Source: Spirogloea muscicola | Taxonomy: Eukaryota; Streptophyta; Zygnematophyceae; Spirogloeales; Spirogloeaceae | Assembly: GCA_009602725.1 (NCBI GenBank) | Contig: WELB01000151.1 | Coordinates: forward strand, 92,916 to 120,991 | DNA length: 28,076 bases | Reading direction: 5' to 3' | In this document: positions 27,149 to 28,076 of the stretch, one piece after another | Numbering within the stretch: the stretch's first letter is position 1 | Layout of the letters: every line of letters starts with the position of its first letter | The notes under the pieces: model-generated | The model's input: only the letters and a program-made list of their open reading frames with translations | Database searches by the model: none | What the model was told of the DNA's origin: nothing | Position numbers and translations under genes: made by a program

Positions 27149-28076
27149 TCAGTAGTCAAAAGTGCCAAGGCCGGCGAGCTTTCGGCGAGCCGACTGCTCC
27201 CAGAGGAACTGTGCCCACGGCTCCGCGTGCAGCCAAGCGGTGGCAGTGGCTTCCGCGGCCTCGCTGCCGGCGACACTGGCCCGTGGGAAGCCGCCGCCAT
27301 CGGTCCAGAGCACGACGACAGCGTCGTCGCGCTCTGCGGCCCCAACACCGAGCGCCTCGCCCGCCTCAAAGGCCAGGCCCTTTGCAGTGATGCGCAGGGT
27401 GGCAAGCGCTGCCTCAGGAAAGGCGCGGCTGGCTGCCTCGTAAAGCACATGCACGACGCGCGCGCCGCCACGGCGGGCCGCTGCAAAAAGCCCATTGGCG
27501 GCATGTTAGCAGTAGAGGGCTGTTGGGATCAGCAGGGCGAAGGAGGGCAGGGCAGGCGGAGGAGCAGAGGGAAGGATGGACAGGAATATGTGTATGCCAG
27601 TGTATGGCACGACGAGGCAGAGAGGAGGGAGGGAGGGGATTTGCAGCGTTGAGCATGGAGGAGGGAGAGAGAGCTGAGCAGAGTAGCTGTGAGGTGCTGA
27701 GAGGCAGGCCGCATGGAGGGAAGGAGAGAGGGAGTGCCAGGAGGCTCAGTCACAGAGGATGGAACGCTTTAGTCACAAGGCAAGGAGAGGGGGAGGGAGC
27801 AGACCGAGCTGCGCCACCCGCTTGGCGTCAAGGTGGAGTGCGCCACCATCAGCAAGTGGCGTGAGCCGCAGTGCGGCACTGCAGCTCACAGGTATGAGCA
27901 GGAACGCAATGGGGGGTTCGGCCGCGGCTGCTGGGGAAGACAGTGATGGGCTGCAGAAGAGCAGCGGCGAGGAGGCAGCGCCGTGGGCGAGCGCTGTGGG
28001 AAACGCGCTGCGCGCAGCGCGCTCGCGCAGTGCCGTCGCAGCGGCAGCTGGCGCCACGGCGACCAGCGGCGGCTGC
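27149..28076 (-). CDS. Unrecognised protein, 3' part (5' end beyond window)
   Basis: Last exon: minus 27480-27149, after an acceptor CTTTTTGCAG. It encodes ARRGGARVVHVLYEAASRAF, then LRITAKGLAFEAGEALGVG, and ends RRKLAGLGTFDY-stop. An upstream exon enters from the window edge (28076) and reads ALRERAARSAFPTALAHGAA to LRLTPLADGGALHLDAKRVA. Its donor is probably at 27804 (G|GTCTGC) or 27846 (G|GTGGCG), both in the phase needed by the last exon. The amino-acid composition suggests real coding, but I do not recognise the family and assign no function. The intron is pyrimidine-rich on the coding strand, like the large BRO1 intron. The gene converges on the BRO1 gene, with stops 170 bp apart. Confidence 0.55.

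Noticed and set aside
1-28076. CRISPR array, prokaryotic operon or viral genome
   Set aside because: No regularly spaced identical repeats occur, all clear genes are spliced, and the mobile sequences are eukaryotic retroelement fragments.

Overview
This is nuclear DNA from a eukaryote, most probably a green alga. The genes are broken into many exons by short introns (about 80-400 bp). Two genes carry a TGTAA box just after the stop, the usual green-algal poly(A) signal. The 5S rRNA gene is plant-like, and the protein families (a BELL-class TALE homeodomain protein and a plant-type BRO1-domain protein) point the same way. GC-rich triplet repeats sit around several gene starts. I cannot name the genus.

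Layout. (1) 1-7 kb is repeat-rich. It holds at least six fragments of one or two related non-LTR-like retroelement families, most on the minus strand, around one small gene (an NTF2/SnoaL-like protein, minus, 1392-2025) and a solitary 5S rRNA gene (5525-5639, plus). One retroelement copy is split by a second one with a 9-bp target-site duplication, and another short copy is flanked by a 10-bp duplication. (2) 7-8.1 kb has no recognisable gene. (3) 8802-11666 (+) is a five-exon BELL-type TALE homeobox gene with a Gln-rich N-terminal half, a POX domain and a complete homeodomain. (4) 12.7-15.74 kb (+) is isovaleryl-CoA dehydrogenase (IVD). (5) 17036-22376 (+) is the biotin-carrying alpha subunit of 3-methylcrotonyl-CoA carboxylase (MCCA). 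(6) 23552-23959 (+) is a doubtful small membrane-protein ORF. (7) 24080-26979 (+) is a seven-exon BRO1-domain gene, with two GC-AG introns, one holding a pyrimidine tract of about 600 nt. (8) 27149-28076 (-) is the 3' part of an unrecognised gene converging on the BRO1 gene.

How the genes fit together. IVD makes 3-methylcrotonyl-CoA from isovaleryl-CoA, and MCC carboxylates that same product. So two consecutive mitochondrial enzymes of leucine breakdown lie head-to-tail, 1.3 kb apart, with only repeat debris between them. The BELL gene upstream is a regulatory protein with no evident link to that pathway. No CRISPR array, prokaryotic operon or intact virus is present. Exon boundaries below were set by hand from reading-frame continuity, splice dinucleotides and remembered family conservation. 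Most internal junctions are firm. The IVD N-terminus, one MCCA segment (21085-21578) and the last gene are not resolved.
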